64,000 nt of DNA from Butyrivibrio sp. MC2013 (GCF_000424585.1 NZ_AUKE01000010.1:1-64000); one strand, 5' to 3'; counted from the stretch's first letter, positions 41,282 to 50,781 are shown. Numbers and translations: made by a program. Notes: generated from the sequence alone by a model not told the origin.

Positions 41282-44059
41282 TCAAGATTCCAGGTCCCCT
41301 TCCTTGATCACATAGTTGTGGAGCCTGGTCTCATTCTTTATAAGATGCTCATCACGAATAGTCTGCTCCGTATCTGATACCAGCTTCCAAAAGTCAGCTG
41401 CCGGAAGGCGGACTGCGCCCTTGCCCATGATGATGACCTGCTCTATGGAATCAGAGCTGGCCACGGTCACATTATATTCATGCTGCAACCTCCCGCTGGC
41501 CTTCTCTATATATTGATCCGCAGTCTCAGCCTCTTTGGTATAGATGACGCACAGATTGTGATAGTGATAGACGTGCTCCTGCCCGCCCTTTACCTTGTAG
41601 GCATCAAATACCAGTATCAGAGTCTCTCTGCAATAGCCCTGATAATTGGACAGTATATCCATGAGCTTGTCCCTGGCTCCGTTTATATCACGCTCAGCCA
41701 GAGCCTTAAGCTCAGGAGATGCAAAGAGCACATTGTAGCCATCGATCAGCAGGTAGGAATCAGCCTTTCGCCCTTGCCTTCGGCGCCTGGCTTCCTCGGC
41801 TTTGGCAGCGTACTTGGGGTCAGAGATCCCAGGCTCTTTTCTTTCAGCTACATTGACTACCCTGTCCTCCTGCCTGCTCCTTTCCTTAATAGGGCCATAG
41901 GTCCTCTCAAATATAGCCTTAAGCTCATCATTGGCAGCATCTATGCGCTTTCTTCTCTCGGAGAAGGTCAGCTCTTCCTCTATCCTCTCTCCTGCAGAGC
42001 CGGTAAAGCTCCTGATATCAGAGCCTGTATATTCTGATAGTATGGCATTGTCTCCGCCGTGGGCGTCATCGCCAGTTCCTTCTCCATCTCTTATTTCCCC
42101 TGCAGGTCTCCAGCCGGTATCCACATGCATCATGGACCTGACCATATTCCAGGGTATGGGCGTGCCTGCCCCATGAGAGCAAAATACCGAATAACATGGA
42201 TTAGCTTCGTCCAGCTCAGGATCATAGCCCTTGTCCCTGATGATCTCTTCTGCATTGTGACAGGGCTCATAGCCGGAGAGCTGACACTCCATACGGCCTT
42301 CGCCTGAGGTATAGCCCCTTAAGGTCTCCGCATAGTCTCCAAGGCACGCAGCTGGAAGGCTGCCTGTGATAGACGCCCTGTCGCCCTCTATGACAGGAGA
42401 GCTGATAGTGGCATACATCTGCTGCAGGTCACTCATGGCCCTGCCAAGATTATTCCTGGGCAGATCTATCTCGTATCTGTAATAGGGCTCCAGGAGGATA
42501 GAGCCTGCCATCATCAGCCCCTGCCTCACAGCTCTGTAGGTTGCCTGCCTGAAGTCTCCACCTTCTGTATGCTTGAGATGAGCCTTGCCCCCTATTACAG
42601 TGATGCGCATATCTGTGATCTCAGCGCCTGTGAGCACTCCTCTGTGCTTCTTTTCCGCAAGGTGGGTCATGATCAGTCTCTGCCAGTTCAGTGCCAGGAG
42701 GTCTCTTGGACAGTCCATGGCAAAAGACAGGCCGCTCCCGGGCCCTGTAGGTTCCAGCATAAGATGCACCTCTGCGTAGTGCCGCAGGGGCTCAAAATGC
42801 CCAACTCCCTCTACAGGCGCATCTATGGTCTCCTTGTAGACTATCTGGCCTTCTCCAAAGTCTATGGCCACGCCGTAGCGCTCATTCATAAGATTCTTTA
42901 TGATCTCTTTTTGTACAGTGCCCATGACACGTACGTATATATCTCCGCTATCTTCCATCCTGCTGACAGACAGTCCCGGCTCCTCTTCCTGGAGAAGAGT
43001 CAGATACTGCCATACCTTGTATGGATCGGCATCATCTGTCAGTATGATACGGCAGTTTAGTATAGGCTCTATGAGCTCTGTTACCTTGCCAAGGTCACCT
43101 CCCAGGCCTTCTCCTGCCCTGACATAAGGAAGGCCCAGCACGGCACATACAGTTCCTGCAGGAGCCGTAGTCACCAGCTTGTATTTGCCGCCAGAATAGA
43201 GCCTGATCTCAGCAATCTTGCTCTCAAAGGGATTACCTTCATTATCCGCAGTAGTTATGCTGTCCCTGACATTAAGGCTTCCTCCTGTCACCTTGAGAAG
43301 GGCCAGTCTCTCGCCTTCCTCGCCGCGCATGATCTTGTATACCCTGGCACCAAATTCATCAGGATAACGCCCGGCAGGAATATATCTGCAGACCATGGAT
43401 AGGAGCTCTTCTACCCCCTCCATCTTAAGGGCACTGCCAAAGAGCATTGGAAAAAGGCGTCTTGCAGCTACAAGGCGCGATATATCTTCATCTGTCAGCT
43501 CTTCCGTTTCCAGATATCGCTCCATGAGCTCATCATCGCATACTGCTATATTCTCAGCCACTTCAGGATCATCAGTTCCCTTTTGGACATTGACAAGGTT
43601 GCTGCCAAATTCGTCTCTGAGCTCAGCTTCCAGCCGCTCCATATCAGCGCCGGGCTGGTCCATCTTGTTCACAAATATAAAGGCAGGCACACCATAGTGC
43701 TCCAGGAGCTTCCAGAGCGTCCTGACCTGGGCTCCGACGCCGTCTGCTGCGCTGATCACCAGGATAGCTGCGTCCAGCACACCCAGTGTCCTCTCCATCT
43801 CAGGAGAAAAATCCACGTGTCCCGGAGTATCCAGCAAAGTGATCTCCCTGCCAAATGCCTCCATCCTGGCCTGCTTGGAAAAGATGGTGATACCCCTCTT
43901 CTTCTCAATATCAAAGGTATCAAGGAAAGCATCTCCATGGTCTACACGGCCCGCTTTCCTGATGGTACCTGTGGTATACAGGAGTGATTCAGAGAGGGTT
44001 GTCTTGCCGGCATCCACATGAGCCAGGATTCCCAAATTTAAAATATTTGAATCAATCAT
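41282..44059 (-). CDS. TetM-like translational GTPase fused to a Rae1/YacP-type NYN ribonuclease
   Basis: 925 residues. Residues 1 to about 640 form an EF-G-like protein of the ribosomal-protection branch: G1 AHVDAGKTT, G2 RGITI, G3 DTPGHVDF, G4 NKMD, G5 GSALK, then domains II-V. A charged linker (about 640-765) leads to residues 766-925, a clear YacP/Rae1-type NYN domain: YLLIDGYNVLFASPELKALA, LVFDAYKVKGG, YTKEAETADQYIEK, VASSDSIEQ and GKGAVRL. Likely metal-binding Asp are D773, D819, D848 and D870. Rae1 of Bacillus cuts mRNA in the ribosomal A site. Where TetM/TetO have the YSPVST loop, this protein has AHLKHTEGGDFRQ, so tetracycline release should not be assumed. The fusion could bring a nuclease to stalled ribosomes. 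Confidence 0.85.
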   Translation of the reverse strand: MIDSNILNLGILAHVDAGKTTLSESLLYTTGTIRKAGRVDHGDAFLDTFDIEKKRGITIFSKQARMEAFGREITLLDTPGHVDFSPEMERTLGVLDAAILVISAADGVGAQVRTLWKLLEHYGVPAFIFVNKMDQPGADMERLEAELRDEFGSNLVNVQKGTDDPEVAENIAVCDDELMERYLETEELTDEDISRLVAARRLFPMLFGSALKMEGVEELLSMVCRYIPAGRYPDEFGARVYKIMRGEEGERLALLKVTGGSLNVRDSITTADNEGNPFESKIAEIRLYSGGKYKLVTTAPAGTVCAVLGLPYVRAGEGLGGDLGKVTELIEPILNCRIILTDDADPYKVWQYLTLLQEEEPGLSVSRMEDSGDIYVRVMGTVQKEIIKNLMNERYGVAIDFGEGQIVYKETIDAPVEGVGHFEPLRHYAEVHLMLEPTGPGSGLSFAMDCPRDLLALNWQRLIMTHLAEKKHRGVLTGAEITDMRITVIGGKAHLKHTEGGDFRQATYRAVRQGLMMAGSILLEPYYRYEIDLPRNNLGRAMSDLQQMYATISSPVIEGDRASITGSLPAACLGDYAETLRGYTSGEGRMECQLSGYEPCHNAEEIIRDKGYDPELDEANPCYSVFCSHGAGTPIPWNMVRSMMHVDTGWRPAGEIRDGEGTGDDAHGGDNAILSEYTGSDIRSFTGSAGERIEEELTFSERRKRIDAANDELKAIFERTYGPIKERSRQEDRVVNVAERKEPGISDPKYAAKAEEARRRRQGRKADSYLLIDGYNVLFASPELKALAERDINGARDKLMDILSNYQGYCRETLILVFDAYKVKGGQEHVYHYHNLCVIYTKEAETADQYIEKASGRLQHEYNVTVASSDSIEQVIIMGKGAVRLPAADFWKLVSDTEQTIRDEHLIKNETRLHNYVIKEGDLES

Positions 44060-44133
44060 ATATATCCCCGGTCAATCTATCAGCTTGATCTGCTTTGCTT
44101 AGCTGATATTTTTATCATCTAATAAAACACAGT

Positions 44134-45504
44134 TCAAAAGAGGTCCATGGCATCTCTGATGCTGGATACACCTATGATCTCCACGCCCTTAACCTTGCCT
44201 ATCCTCTTCCTGGCACTCTCAGGCAGAATGATGGTCTTAAAGCCCAGCTTGGCAGCCTCAGCCACCCTGGTCTCAGCCATACCAACGCTCCTGACTTCTC
44301 CCGAGAGACCCACTTCGCCAAAGGCCACAAGGTCAGGGGATATTGGCCTGTTCTTAAAGCTGGATATCACAGCAAGGCATATACCCAGATCCAGCGCAGG
44401 CTCCTGCATCTTGAGTCCACCTGCCAGATTGATATAGGCATCACAATCTGACATCATAAGGCCTACCCTCTTCTCAAGGACTGCCATCAGGAGATTCACG
44501 CGGTTAAAATCTGTTCCGTTGGCCTGTCTCCTGGGAAAGCCAAAGTTGGTCCTGCAGACCAGTGCCTGCACTTCAAGGAGTATAGGCCTTGTGCCTGTCA
44601 CAGCGCAGGTCACTATGCAGCCACTGGCATCCCCTGGGCGTCCGTCCAACATGAATTCTGAAGGATTCTCCACTTCTGCCAGACCGTCCTCCCTCATCTC
44701 GAATACGCCTATCTCATTGGTGGAGCCAAAGCGATTCTTGACTCCTCTGAGTATCCTGTAAGAGGCATTCCTGTCTCCTTCAAAATAGAGCACAGTATCC
44801 ACCATATGCTCCAGGACCCTGGGCCCTGCAACAGTGCCTTCCTTGGTCACATGTCCCACTATCAGTATGGATATGCCGCGACTCTTGGCAATCCTAAGGA
44901 GTACTGCAGTGGCCTCCCTGACCTGGGATACACTGCCCGGAGCGGATGTCACATCCTCGCTGTACATGGTCTGTATGGAATCGATGATCACTATCTCAGG
45001 AGATGTCCTCTCTATGACCGTCTCTATATCAGACAGGGATGTCTCGCACAAAAAGGTCAGATCATCGGTAAACTCGCCTATCCTGGAAGCTCTAAGCTTG
45101 ATCTGCCTTAGGGATTCCTCGCCTGATATATAGAGGATCTTACGGCCATCTGCTGCCATATTCCTGCATACCTGAAGCAGAAGGGTCGACTTGCCTATAC
45201 CGGGATCTCCGCCTACCAGAGTAAGAGAGCCCCTGACCAGGCCGCCGCCCAGCACTCTGTTGAGTTCTCCAATATGGGTATCGCTCCTGTCCTCCCGGCC
45301 CAGTTCTATCTGGCTAAGGCTCTTGGGACTTAAGCTGCTCCCTGCCCCTTCCGGAGCAAAGCCTGTCCTTTTCTTCTTATCAGCTTTGACAGTCTCCTCC
45401 ACCATAGTGTTCCATTCCCGGCATCCGGGACACTGGCCCATCCATTTGGATGACTCAAAGCCGCAGCTCTGGCAGTAAAATACTGTCTTTATCTTGGTAG
45501 CCAC
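44134..45504 (-). CDS. radA: DNA repair protein RadA
   Basis: 456 residues: zinc finger CQSCGFESSKWMGQCPGC, RecA-like ATPase with Walker A GGDPGIGKSTL and Walker B EIVIIDSIQTM, the RadA-specific KNRFG motif, and a C-terminal Lon-like domain (DAYINLAGGLKMQEPALDLG). It helps branch migration in recombination. It precedes the GTPase fusion gene by 74 bases on the same strand. Confidence 0.96.
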   Translation of the reverse strand: MATKIKTVFYCQSCGFESSKWMGQCPGCREWNTMVEETVKADKKKRTGFAPEGAGSSLSPKSLSQIELGREDRSDTHIGELNRVLGGGLVRGSLTLVGGDPGIGKSTLLLQVCRNMAADGRKILYISGEESLRQIKLRASRIGEFTDDLTFLCETSLSDIETVIERTSPEIVIIDSIQTMYSEDVTSAPGSVSQVREATAVLLRIAKSRGISILIVGHVTKEGTVAGPRVLEHMVDTVLYFEGDRNASYRILRGVKNRFGSTNEIGVFEMREDGLAEVENPSEFMLDGRPGDASGCIVTCAVTGTRPILLEVQALVCRTNFGFPRRQANGTDFNRVNLLMAVLEKRVGLMMSDCDAYINLAGGLKMQEPALDLGICLAVISSFKNRPISPDLVAFGEVGLSGEVRSVGMAETRVAEAAKLGFKTIILPESARKRIGKVKGVEIIGVSSIRDAMDLF

Positions 45505-45550
45505 ATTCTCCTCCCCGCATTCATATCTTCTATGCTATGTAAGTACTGTA

Positions 45551-45584
45551 ACAAACACGGCCATACACCAGATGTATGACCGTG
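45551..45584 (-). terminator. Terminator of the unknown 136-residue gene
   Basis: Minus strand CACGGTCATACA/TGTATGGCCGTG, a 12-bp stem with one G-U, followed by TTTGTT. Confidence 0.75.
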
Positions 45585-45612
45585 CCAATATAATCATATT
45601 TATTTAGTTGGA

Positions 45613-46023
45613 TCAGGCAGTGTGAACACTTACTGCTACAGGCTGGCCTGACAGCTCCACGCTGATGGAAAGCTTGCCTCCAAGCCCCGTCTTCATCTTG
45701 CCTTCACTGACGCCTCCCACCGTTACCATATACTCGGTGTTATCAGCAAGTCCCAGTGTGATCTGAGCATCTTCGGGACCTTCTACTTCAAAATCGAATC
45801 CCTTCTCACTCTCCTTAAAATGGCTTACTGTCGTTCCGGGAACTGACTCGTATACGAACATGTCGTTCGCCTCAAGCCTTGTGATGTCCTTAAATGTTTT
45901 GACCTTGAGCAGGTCTCCTTCGTGCTTAAAATCCTCAAGCTTTTGCTTGCTGGCAAGCTCATAATTGCCAAAGCTGATACTGCCATCAGACTCTGCTCGC
46001 AGCAACTGTTCTACAACAGCCAT
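45613..46023 (-). CDS. Conserved protein of unknown function
   Basis: 136 residues, soluble, predicted all-beta in its second half (VSHFKESEKGFDFEVEGPED, YMVTVGGVSEGKMKTGLGGK, LSISVELSGQPVAVSVH). The first half has FGNYELASKQKLEDFKHEGD. No signal peptide or catalytic motif. I recall short Lachnospiraceae proteins like this mislabelled as endosialidases; I do not adopt that. It has its own terminator. Confidence 0.6.
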   Translation of the reverse strand: MAVVEQLLRAESDGSISFGNYELASKQKLEDFKHEGDLLKVKTFKDITRLEANDMFVYESVPGTTVSHFKESEKGFDFEVEGPEDAQITLGLADNTEYMVTVGGVSEGKMKTGLGGKLSISVELSGQPVAVSVHTA

Positions 46024-46126
46024 ATGGAACCTCCTATAAAGTACAATATGAAAATTAGGATAAGGTAATTATACCATAAACTATTTCGTCAAATTGGGTT
46101 TTTGTATTAATCCTTCTTAATTGTTT

Positions 46127-48706
46127 TTATGAAGATGCTTTTTTAGAAGCAGTTTTCCTTGCCGCTGTTTTCTTTGCAGGTGCCTTGCGGCCTGTCTTCG
46201 CAGCAGTCTTACGGGCTGCAGTCTTGCGGCTTGCAGTCTTTTTGCTGCGGGTGGCAGTGCTCTCAGGACCGGTAGAGCTGAAGGTCACCTTATCCTTCTT
46301 GTAATCTATAAGGACAGAGCTGTCTCTCTTAATATTGCCCCTAAGGAGCTCCTCAGCCATGGCATCCTCAATAACAGTCTGCATCGCTCTCTTAAGAGGT
46401 CTGGCGCCCATCTTCACATCGGCATATTTATCCACCAGATGCTTCTTGACAGCGTTAGACAGCCTAAGCTTAATATCTAGCTGGCTCTTACATCTCTTGA
46501 CAAGAGAGTCTGTGAGCAGAGTCACGATCTGCATCATCTCTTCATTTGTGAGCTGATGGAATACCATGATCTCATCTATCCTGTTGATAAATTCAGGCTT
46601 GAAGAGGCGCTTTACTTCTTCCATAACAGCACTCTTCATGGCCTCATAATCCTTCTTGGCATCATCATGGGTATCAAAGCCCAGCTTCTTGGGGCTGACG
46701 ATACGCTGAGCGCCTACATTGGAGGTCATGATGATGATGGTATTCTTAAAGGATACCTTGCGGCCCTTGGCATCTGTGATATGTCCGTCGTCCAGCACCT
46801 GGAGCAGGATGTTGAATACGTCAGGATGAGCCTTCTCAATCTCGTCAAAGAGGATAACGGAATATGGATTCCTCCTGACTTTCTCAGAGAGCTGGCCGCC
46901 ATCGTCATAGCCTACATATCCCGGAGGTGATCCGATCATCTTGGACACACTATGGGATTCCATATATTCTGACATATCAACCCTGATCAGGGATGACTCA
47001 CTGCCAAACATAGCTTCTGCCAGAGCCTTGGACAGCTCTGTCTTACCTACACCGGTAGGTCCAAGGAAAAGGAATGAACCAATGGGACGGTTAGGATCCT
47101 GCAGACCTACTCTGCCTCTTCTGATAGCCTTGGACACAGCTTCTACAGCCTCTGACTGTCCGATGACCCTCTTATGGAGAGTATCCTCCAGCTTCAACAG
47201 TCTCTCAGATTCCTTTTCGGCAATCTTCTTTACAGGGATCTTGGTCCAAAGAGCTACTACCTCGGCAATATCATTTTCACTGACTGTGATAGAGCCTTCA
47301 GCTTCCCTCTTCTCGCCCTGGGCTTTCATCCTGTTATATTTCTTGATCAGGAGAGACTGCTTTCTGTTAAGCTCTCCTGCCTTACGATAATCCTCACTTC
47401 TAAGAGCCTCTTCTACCTGATCATCCATCTCTTTGATCAGGCTATCCAGCTCTCTCATCTTGGAATTATCTCCCATGGAGCGCAGGCGCACTGCGGAAGC
47501 TGCTTCGTCGATAAGATCGATCGCCTTATCAGGGAGATTCCTGTCATTGATATATCTGTTAGAGAGCTCTGCAGCAGCCTTCACAGCTTCAGGCAGGACT
47601 CTCACATGATGGTGCTCTTCGTATTTGTAGAGGATACCGTTTAAGATATCCAGAGTCTCTTCAAGTGTGGGCTCATCCACTGTAACAGGCTGGAAGCGCC
47701 TCTCCAGCGCTGCGTCCTTTTCAACATACTTGCGATACTCGGTGATGGTGGTAGCGCCGATTATCTGTATCTCACCTCTTGCCAGTGAAGGCTTTAAGAT
47801 ATTGGAAGCATCAATGGCTCCCTCTGCTCCGCCTGCACCTATAAGAGTATGCATCTCATCTACGAAGAGGATGATATTGCCATCCTCCGCAACTTCATGG
47901 ATGACCTTCTTGATCCTCTCCTCAAATTCACCTCTGTACTTGGAGCCTGCTATCATACCGGAGAGATCCAGAGTGAGCAGTCTCTTGTTCTGTACAGTAA
48001 AAGGCACATTGCCTGATACGATCCTCTGAGCAAGGCCTTCTACAACAGCAGTCTTACCTACGCCGGGTTCGCCGATGAGGCAGGGATTATTCTTGGTCCT
48101 TCTGGAGAGTATCTGGATCAGTCTCTTGATCTCAGCTTCTCTTCCGATCACAGGATCAAGCTTGCCTGATGCAGCCAGAGCTGTGAGGTCTCTGCTGTAT
48201 TGAGACAGCGTTGTAGGCTTCTTTTTGCCGTTCTGACGTCTGCCAAGGTCTTCCTTTACAAGGTTGGGATCCTCACCCATAGCAGCAAGGGTCTCGGCAT
48301 AGAGCTTCTGTACCGGGACATTGAGCGTACCTATGAGTCTGACAGCCACATTGTCACCATCCTTGATCAGGGCCAGAAGTATATGCTCTGTTCCTGTCTT
48401 GGATGCATGGAATCTGTCTGCCTGACGATGAGCCTCCTGCAATACCTGCTGAGCCCTGGGGCTAAAGCCGTCTCTGTCCATGGTGGTAATGGAACCATCC
48501 TGGACGATCAGGTCCTTGACCATATCCATAAGCTTCTTTTCATCAATACCGTTGTCAGCCAGGATCCTGGAAGCAACAGATCCCTCTTCCCTGATAAGTC
48601 CCAGCAGTATATGCTCGGTACCGATGTAATTCAGTTTCAGACTCCTGGAAGCCTTACCCGCCGCTTTGAGCGCACTCTCAGCCTTATCTGTAAACTGTGA
48701 ATTCAT
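46127..48706 (-). CDS. clpC: ClpC AAA+ unfoldase with a Lys/Ala/Thr-rich C-terminal tail
   Basis: 859 residues. Two N-terminal Clp repeats (1-145), first AAA domain with GEPGVGKTAVVEGLAQ, a middle UVR-like segment (LIKEMDDQVEEALRSEDYRK), second AAA domain with GPTGVGKTELSKALAEAM, and a KLGF loop fitting ClpP docking. It unfolds proteins for ClpP, with MecA as likely adaptor. The last ~50 residues (TRSKKTASRKTAARKTAAKT and on) form a basic histone-like tail not usual in ClpC. A GntR regulator gene lies 3 bases upstream instead of the common ctsR-mcsA-mcsB set. Confidence 0.93.
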   Translation of the reverse strand: MNSQFTDKAESALKAAGKASRSLKLNYIGTEHILLGLIREEGSVASRILADNGIDEKKLMDMVKDLIVQDGSITTMDRDGFSPRAQQVLQEAHRQADRFHASKTGTEHILLALIKDGDNVAVRLIGTLNVPVQKLYAETLAAMGEDPNLVKEDLGRRQNGKKKPTTLSQYSRDLTALAASGKLDPVIGREAEIKRLIQILSRRTKNNPCLIGEPGVGKTAVVEGLAQRIVSGNVPFTVQNKRLLTLDLSGMIAGSKYRGEFEERIKKVIHEVAEDGNIILFVDEMHTLIGAGGAEGAIDASNILKPSLARGEIQIIGATTITEYRKYVEKDAALERRFQPVTVDEPTLEETLDILNGILYKYEEHHHVRVLPEAVKAAAELSNRYINDRNLPDKAIDLIDEAASAVRLRSMGDNSKMRELDSLIKEMDDQVEEALRSEDYRKAGELNRKQSLLIKKYNRMKAQGEKREAEGSITVSENDIAEVVALWTKIPVKKIAEKESERLLKLEDTLHKRVIGQSEAVEAVSKAIRRGRVGLQDPNRPIGSFLFLGPTGVGKTELSKALAEAMFGSESSLIRVDMSEYMESHSVSKMIGSPPGYVGYDDGGQLSEKVRRNPYSVILFDEIEKAHPDVFNILLQVLDDGHITDAKGRKVSFKNTIIIMTSNVGAQRIVSPKKLGFDTHDDAKKDYEAMKSAVMEEVKRLFKPEFINRIDEIMVFHQLTNEEMMQIVTLLTDSLVKRCKSQLDIKLRLSNAVKKHLVDKYADVKMGARPLKRAMQTVIEDAMAEELLRGNIKRDSSVLIDYKKDKVTFSSTGPESTATRSKKTASRKTAARKTAAKTGRKAPAKKTAARKTASKKASS

Positions 48707-48709
48707 CTA

Positions 48710-49102
48710 TTATTCTTCCTCCTGATGTTTTGTCTGAAAATATATGTCGTAGATTTCGTCAACCATATCGTGGATCTCATTTCTGGATACATCCTTGCAG
48801 ATAGCCCTGGCAAGTACCTGTACCAGTTCACTCCTGGCTTCCTCCATAGCCTTGAGCCTGTTGATGTCCACAGCGATCACAGCGCCCCTTCGCCTGTCGA
48901 TCTTCACAAAACCCTCCCTTTGCAGGATGGCATATGCTTTGTTGACAGTGTGCATATTGATACCTATGTTATCGGCCAGATTCCTTACACTCGGTAGCTG
49001 TTCACCCTCTCTAATTTGAGAAGTTGCGATACCCAGTATGATCTGGTTGCACAGCTGCAGGTATATAGCATCTTCACTGTTAAAATCAATCTCGATAATC
49101 AT
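48710..49102 (-). CDS. GntR family transcriptional regulator, YtrA-like
   Basis: 130 residues. N-terminal winged helix: AIYLQLCNQIILGIATSQIR, EGEQLPSVRNLADNIGINMH, TVNKAYAILQREGFVKIDRR, RGAVIAV. The short C-terminal region (about 45 residues) is typical of the YtrA branch, which usually controls nearby genes, often transporters. Here the next gene, 3 bases away, is clpC, so the two are co-transcribed and the regulator may control the clpC operon. Confidence 0.88.
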   Translation of the reverse strand: MIIEIDFNSEDAIYLQLCNQIILGIATSQIREGEQLPSVRNLADNIGINMHTVNKAYAILQREGFVKIDRRRGAVIAVDINRLKAMEEARSELVQVLARAICKDVSRNEIHDMVDEIYDIYFQTKHQEEE

Positions 49103-49218
49103 ATGACCACACTTTCATGATAAGGGAATGTCCCCATTCCCAAAGCCGTCCCGGGAGCAGCAAACGCTCCTCCCTGTGATATAAATACTATAACAGACAT
49201 AGCAGACTGTCAATGACA

Positions 49219-49363
49219 CATACATTCTTGGATAGAACATCCAAGAATGTATGCAAATAGGCCATTTGAGAGCGGCTAGGGCCGCTGGGCCTATTTGCTA
49301 GCTTCATGTTCTCACGAAACACGCAGTATATGCGTGTTTCTGAAGGTTCGTCTAATATCATAT
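49219..49363. repeat. 145-bp structured repeat, copy 2
   Basis: Same length as copy 1 at 29075-29219 with 7 differences. The three stems are intact; the first loop reads AGAAC for AAAAC and the third GTATA for GTAAA, so changes fall mostly outside stems. It lies between the GntR regulator start and the SH3 gene's terminator. Confidence 0.88.
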
Positions 49364-49373
49364 GCCATATTTC

Positions 49374-49436
49374 AAAAAAGTCCTCCTAAAGCAAAACTTA
49401 TAGGGTCTGCTTCAGGAGGAATTTTCTTTTTTAATG
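49374..49436. terminator. Bidirectional terminator after the SH3-domain gene
   Basis: TCCTCCTAAAGCA pairs with TGCTTCAGGAGGA (one mismatch), with ATTTTCTTTTTT on plus and CTTTTTTG on minus. It lies about 60 bases after the SH3-domain gene stop. Confidence 0.8.
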
Positions 49437-49496
49437 ATATTGTCATCCTTTATGCAGAGTCAAATAGAGCATCCTCTGCACCGGATAGGTCAGATC

Positions 49497-50768
49497 TTAT
49501 CTTCTACGATCTTCATCCTTGTCCAGATCCAGGAATTCAAATTCCATATCGTCGTCATCTGCGAAGTTTCTGGCTCTGCGACTCCTGGGAGCGCTGCCTG
49601 CATCAGGATGTACCTGCTTGTCACGCTGAGGCTTCTCTTCAGCAATGGGCTGAGGCTCGTGATCGTAATCTTCCTCAGGATAGTCTGCGCCATCCTCAGG
49701 ATATGCGCCCTCATCATAGCCTTCTACATCATAGTAGAGCATCTCGCGCAATCTCAAAAAGAGGATCACTGCGATGATGGTCAGTACTACTACCAGGATG
49801 AGAAGTACAATGGACAGACCGTTAAAGAGTGAACCTGAACCTGTACCATGCTCCTGCACATACTGGTTAGCCAGAAGCACGCCGTTTACCTCATACTGTA
49901 CAGCCTGCTCGCCGCTGTTATCAACCAGCTGATATACGCCGTTTCCATCTACATATACAAAATAGGAATCAGATGAATTTGTAGCTACGATACCGTTTGA
50001 AGACTGTGAACTCTCCTGGTTCTCAGCTGAGCCTTCGCCTTCAGCATTTTCACCCTCACCTTCAGTGTTCTCACCTTCGCCTGCATCAGCATTTTCTACA
50101 GGTCCGTTTACAGTTACCAGATCGGATCTGATAAAGCCTGTAGTGCCGTCAGCCATGGATACATAGTACCATTCCTTGCCATCCGCATCCTTGGATGTAC
50201 CTGTGATAGTAAGAGCATCGCCCTGAACTACTGTACCTGCTACGCTGTAGCCTGTACCTGCGCCGCTTCTTACATTGGCATTCTTGGTAGATACTGTAGC
50301 TGACTGAGGATCCATAGCTGTAACCTCGGTCTCGCCTGTAGTCTGAGCCGAAGCATCAGCTGTATTATCTGTTGCAGACGCTGCTGCATCTGCATTATTT
50401 GTATCTGTAGTATTGTTATCTGTAGTATTGTTATCTGTAGTAGAAGGAGCCTTCTTGGTAGGGACCTTGCCATCCACACTGATCAGATCTCCCCTGATCC
50501 AACCTGTGCCGCCCTGTACATTAACCTCGTACCAGGTATAGCCGTCTGCTCCTGTAGTCTGTGACAGGACCTGAATCTGCTGACCGGAAGAGAAGCTTCC
50601 CACTGCTTCACTCTGTGTGCTTGCCTCTGCACGTGCTCTGACACTGTTACTGGTGGTACCGTAAGTGTCTGCCAGAGCTACTGTTGATAAGAGTCCCAGA
50701 CTCAGTATCATTGCAGCAGCCAGAAGGGCTATAACCCTTTTTATTCTCCCAAAACTCTTCTTTTTCAT
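49497..50768 (-). CDS. Membrane-anchored protein with two SH3b domains
   Basis: About 423 residues from the ATG at 50768 (MKKKSFGRIKRVIALLAAAM), after AAGAGGTG. Signal sequence, then SH3b domain 1 (SNSVRARAEASTQSEAVGSF ... TGWIRGDLI) and SH3b domain 2 (NANVRSGAGTGYSVAGTVVQ ... TGFIRSDLV). The domains are joined by Thr/Asn/Asp repeats (TTDNNTTDNNTTDTNN) and followed by a Glu/Gly-rich stretch. One transmembrane helix (LSIVLLILVVVLTIIAVILF) precedes an acidic cytoplasmic tail ending DLDKDEDRRR. Likely binds peptidoglycan. It follows purD by 13 bases. Confidence 0.85.
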   Translation of the reverse strand: MKKKSFGRIKRVIALLAAAMILSLGLLSTVALADTYGTTSNSVRARAEASTQSEAVGSFSSGQQIQVLSQTTGADGYTWYEVNVQGGTGWIRGDLISVDGKVPTKKAPSTTDNNTTDNNTTDTNNADAAASATDNTADASAQTTGETEVTAMDPQSATVSTKNANVRSGAGTGYSVAGTVVQGDALTITGTSKDADGKEWYYVSMADGTTGFIRSDLVTVNGPVENADAGEGENTEGEGENAEGEGSAENQESSQSSNGIVATNSSDSYFVYVDGNGVYQLVDNSGEQAVQYEVNGVLLANQYVQEHGTGSGSLFNGLSIVLLILVVVLTIIAVILFLRLREMLYYDVEGYDEGAYPEDGADYPEEDYDHEPQPIAEEKPQRDKQVHPDAGSAPRSRRARNFADDDDMEFEFLDLDKDEDRRR

Positions 50769-50781
50769 ACTGCACCTCTTT

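Noticed and set aside
41282..44059. Label as a tetracycline resistance gene
   Set aside because: The known drug-release loop is not present and the NYN domain indicates another role; overall similarity is not enough.
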